A stretch of DNA of 5,323 bases from Syntrophaceae bacterium UBA6112. Its GTDB lineage: Bacteria > Desulfobacterota > Syntrophia > Syntrophales > UBA5619. The position numbers and the translations under genes were made by a program. Positions 5,323 to 5,323 of the stretch are shown piece by piece. The stretch is taken from positions 56,895 through 62,217 of the forward strand of contig DIWG01000060.1 of the NCBI GenBank assembly GCA_002423465.1, read 5' to 3'. Every line of letters starts with the position of its first letter. Position 1 is the stretch's first letter. A model generated the notes under the pieces. The model was given only the letters and a program-made list of their open reading frames with translations, had not been told where the DNA came from and did not search any database.

Positions 5323-5323
5323 C

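Noticed and set aside
1..5323. CRISPR array, tRNA, rRNA, insertion sequence or defence system
   Set aside because: No regularly spaced repeats, no RNA gene signature and no transposase or nuclease motifs are visible; nearly all DNA is explained by metabolic genes.

Overview
All genes in this 5.3 kb window lie on the minus strand, so the biological reading direction is right to left. The base composition is moderately GC-rich. The gene set (GlcD/GlcE/GlcF-type oxidase, a SucD-like ADP-forming CoA ligase, a stand-alone CitE-like lyase and a small ferredoxin-like protein) looks like an anaerobic bacterium, plausibly a sulfate-reducing or syntrophic Desulfobacterota (former Deltaproteobacteria) or a metabolically similar anaerobe. 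The lineage is inferred from gene style and was not tested.

Layout in transcription order. (1) 5322-5053: 3' part of a small cysteine-rich ferredoxin-like protein, cut by the window edge. (2) 5032-4121: alpha subunit of a succinyl-CoA-synthetase-type acid-CoA ligase with its phosphohistidine. (3) 4066-3170: HpcH/HpaI-family (CitE/malyl-CoA lyase-like) C-C lyase. These three are closely spaced and probably one transcript. A 21-bp dyad repeat sits in the 54-nt gap between (2) and (3). (4) 3169-2920: a 250-nt intergenic stretch with a strong minus-strand intrinsic terminator or attenuator hairpin (3024-2991 plus T-rich tail) and a weak promoter candidate. (5) 2919-1531: GlcD-type FAD-linked 2-hydroxyacid dehydrogenase. 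(6) 1509-145: GlcE-type FAD subunit. (7) 112 to the left edge: start of the GlcF-type iron-sulfur subunit. Genes 5 to 7 form a tight glcDEF-like operon.

How the genes may work together: GlcDEF would oxidise glycolate to glyoxylate. The CitE-like enzyme would condense glyoxylate with acetyl-CoA to malyl-CoA. The SucD-like subunit, with a beta subunit expected just beyond the right edge, would cleave malyl-CoA to malate plus CoA while making ATP. That is the malyl-CoA route known biochemically from anaerobic glycolate fermenters. The assignment to glycolate/malyl-CoA rather than another 2-hydroxyacid or acyl-CoA is inference from gene context.

The ORFs that run long on the plus strand opposite the two FAD genes are antisense shadows and are not annotated.
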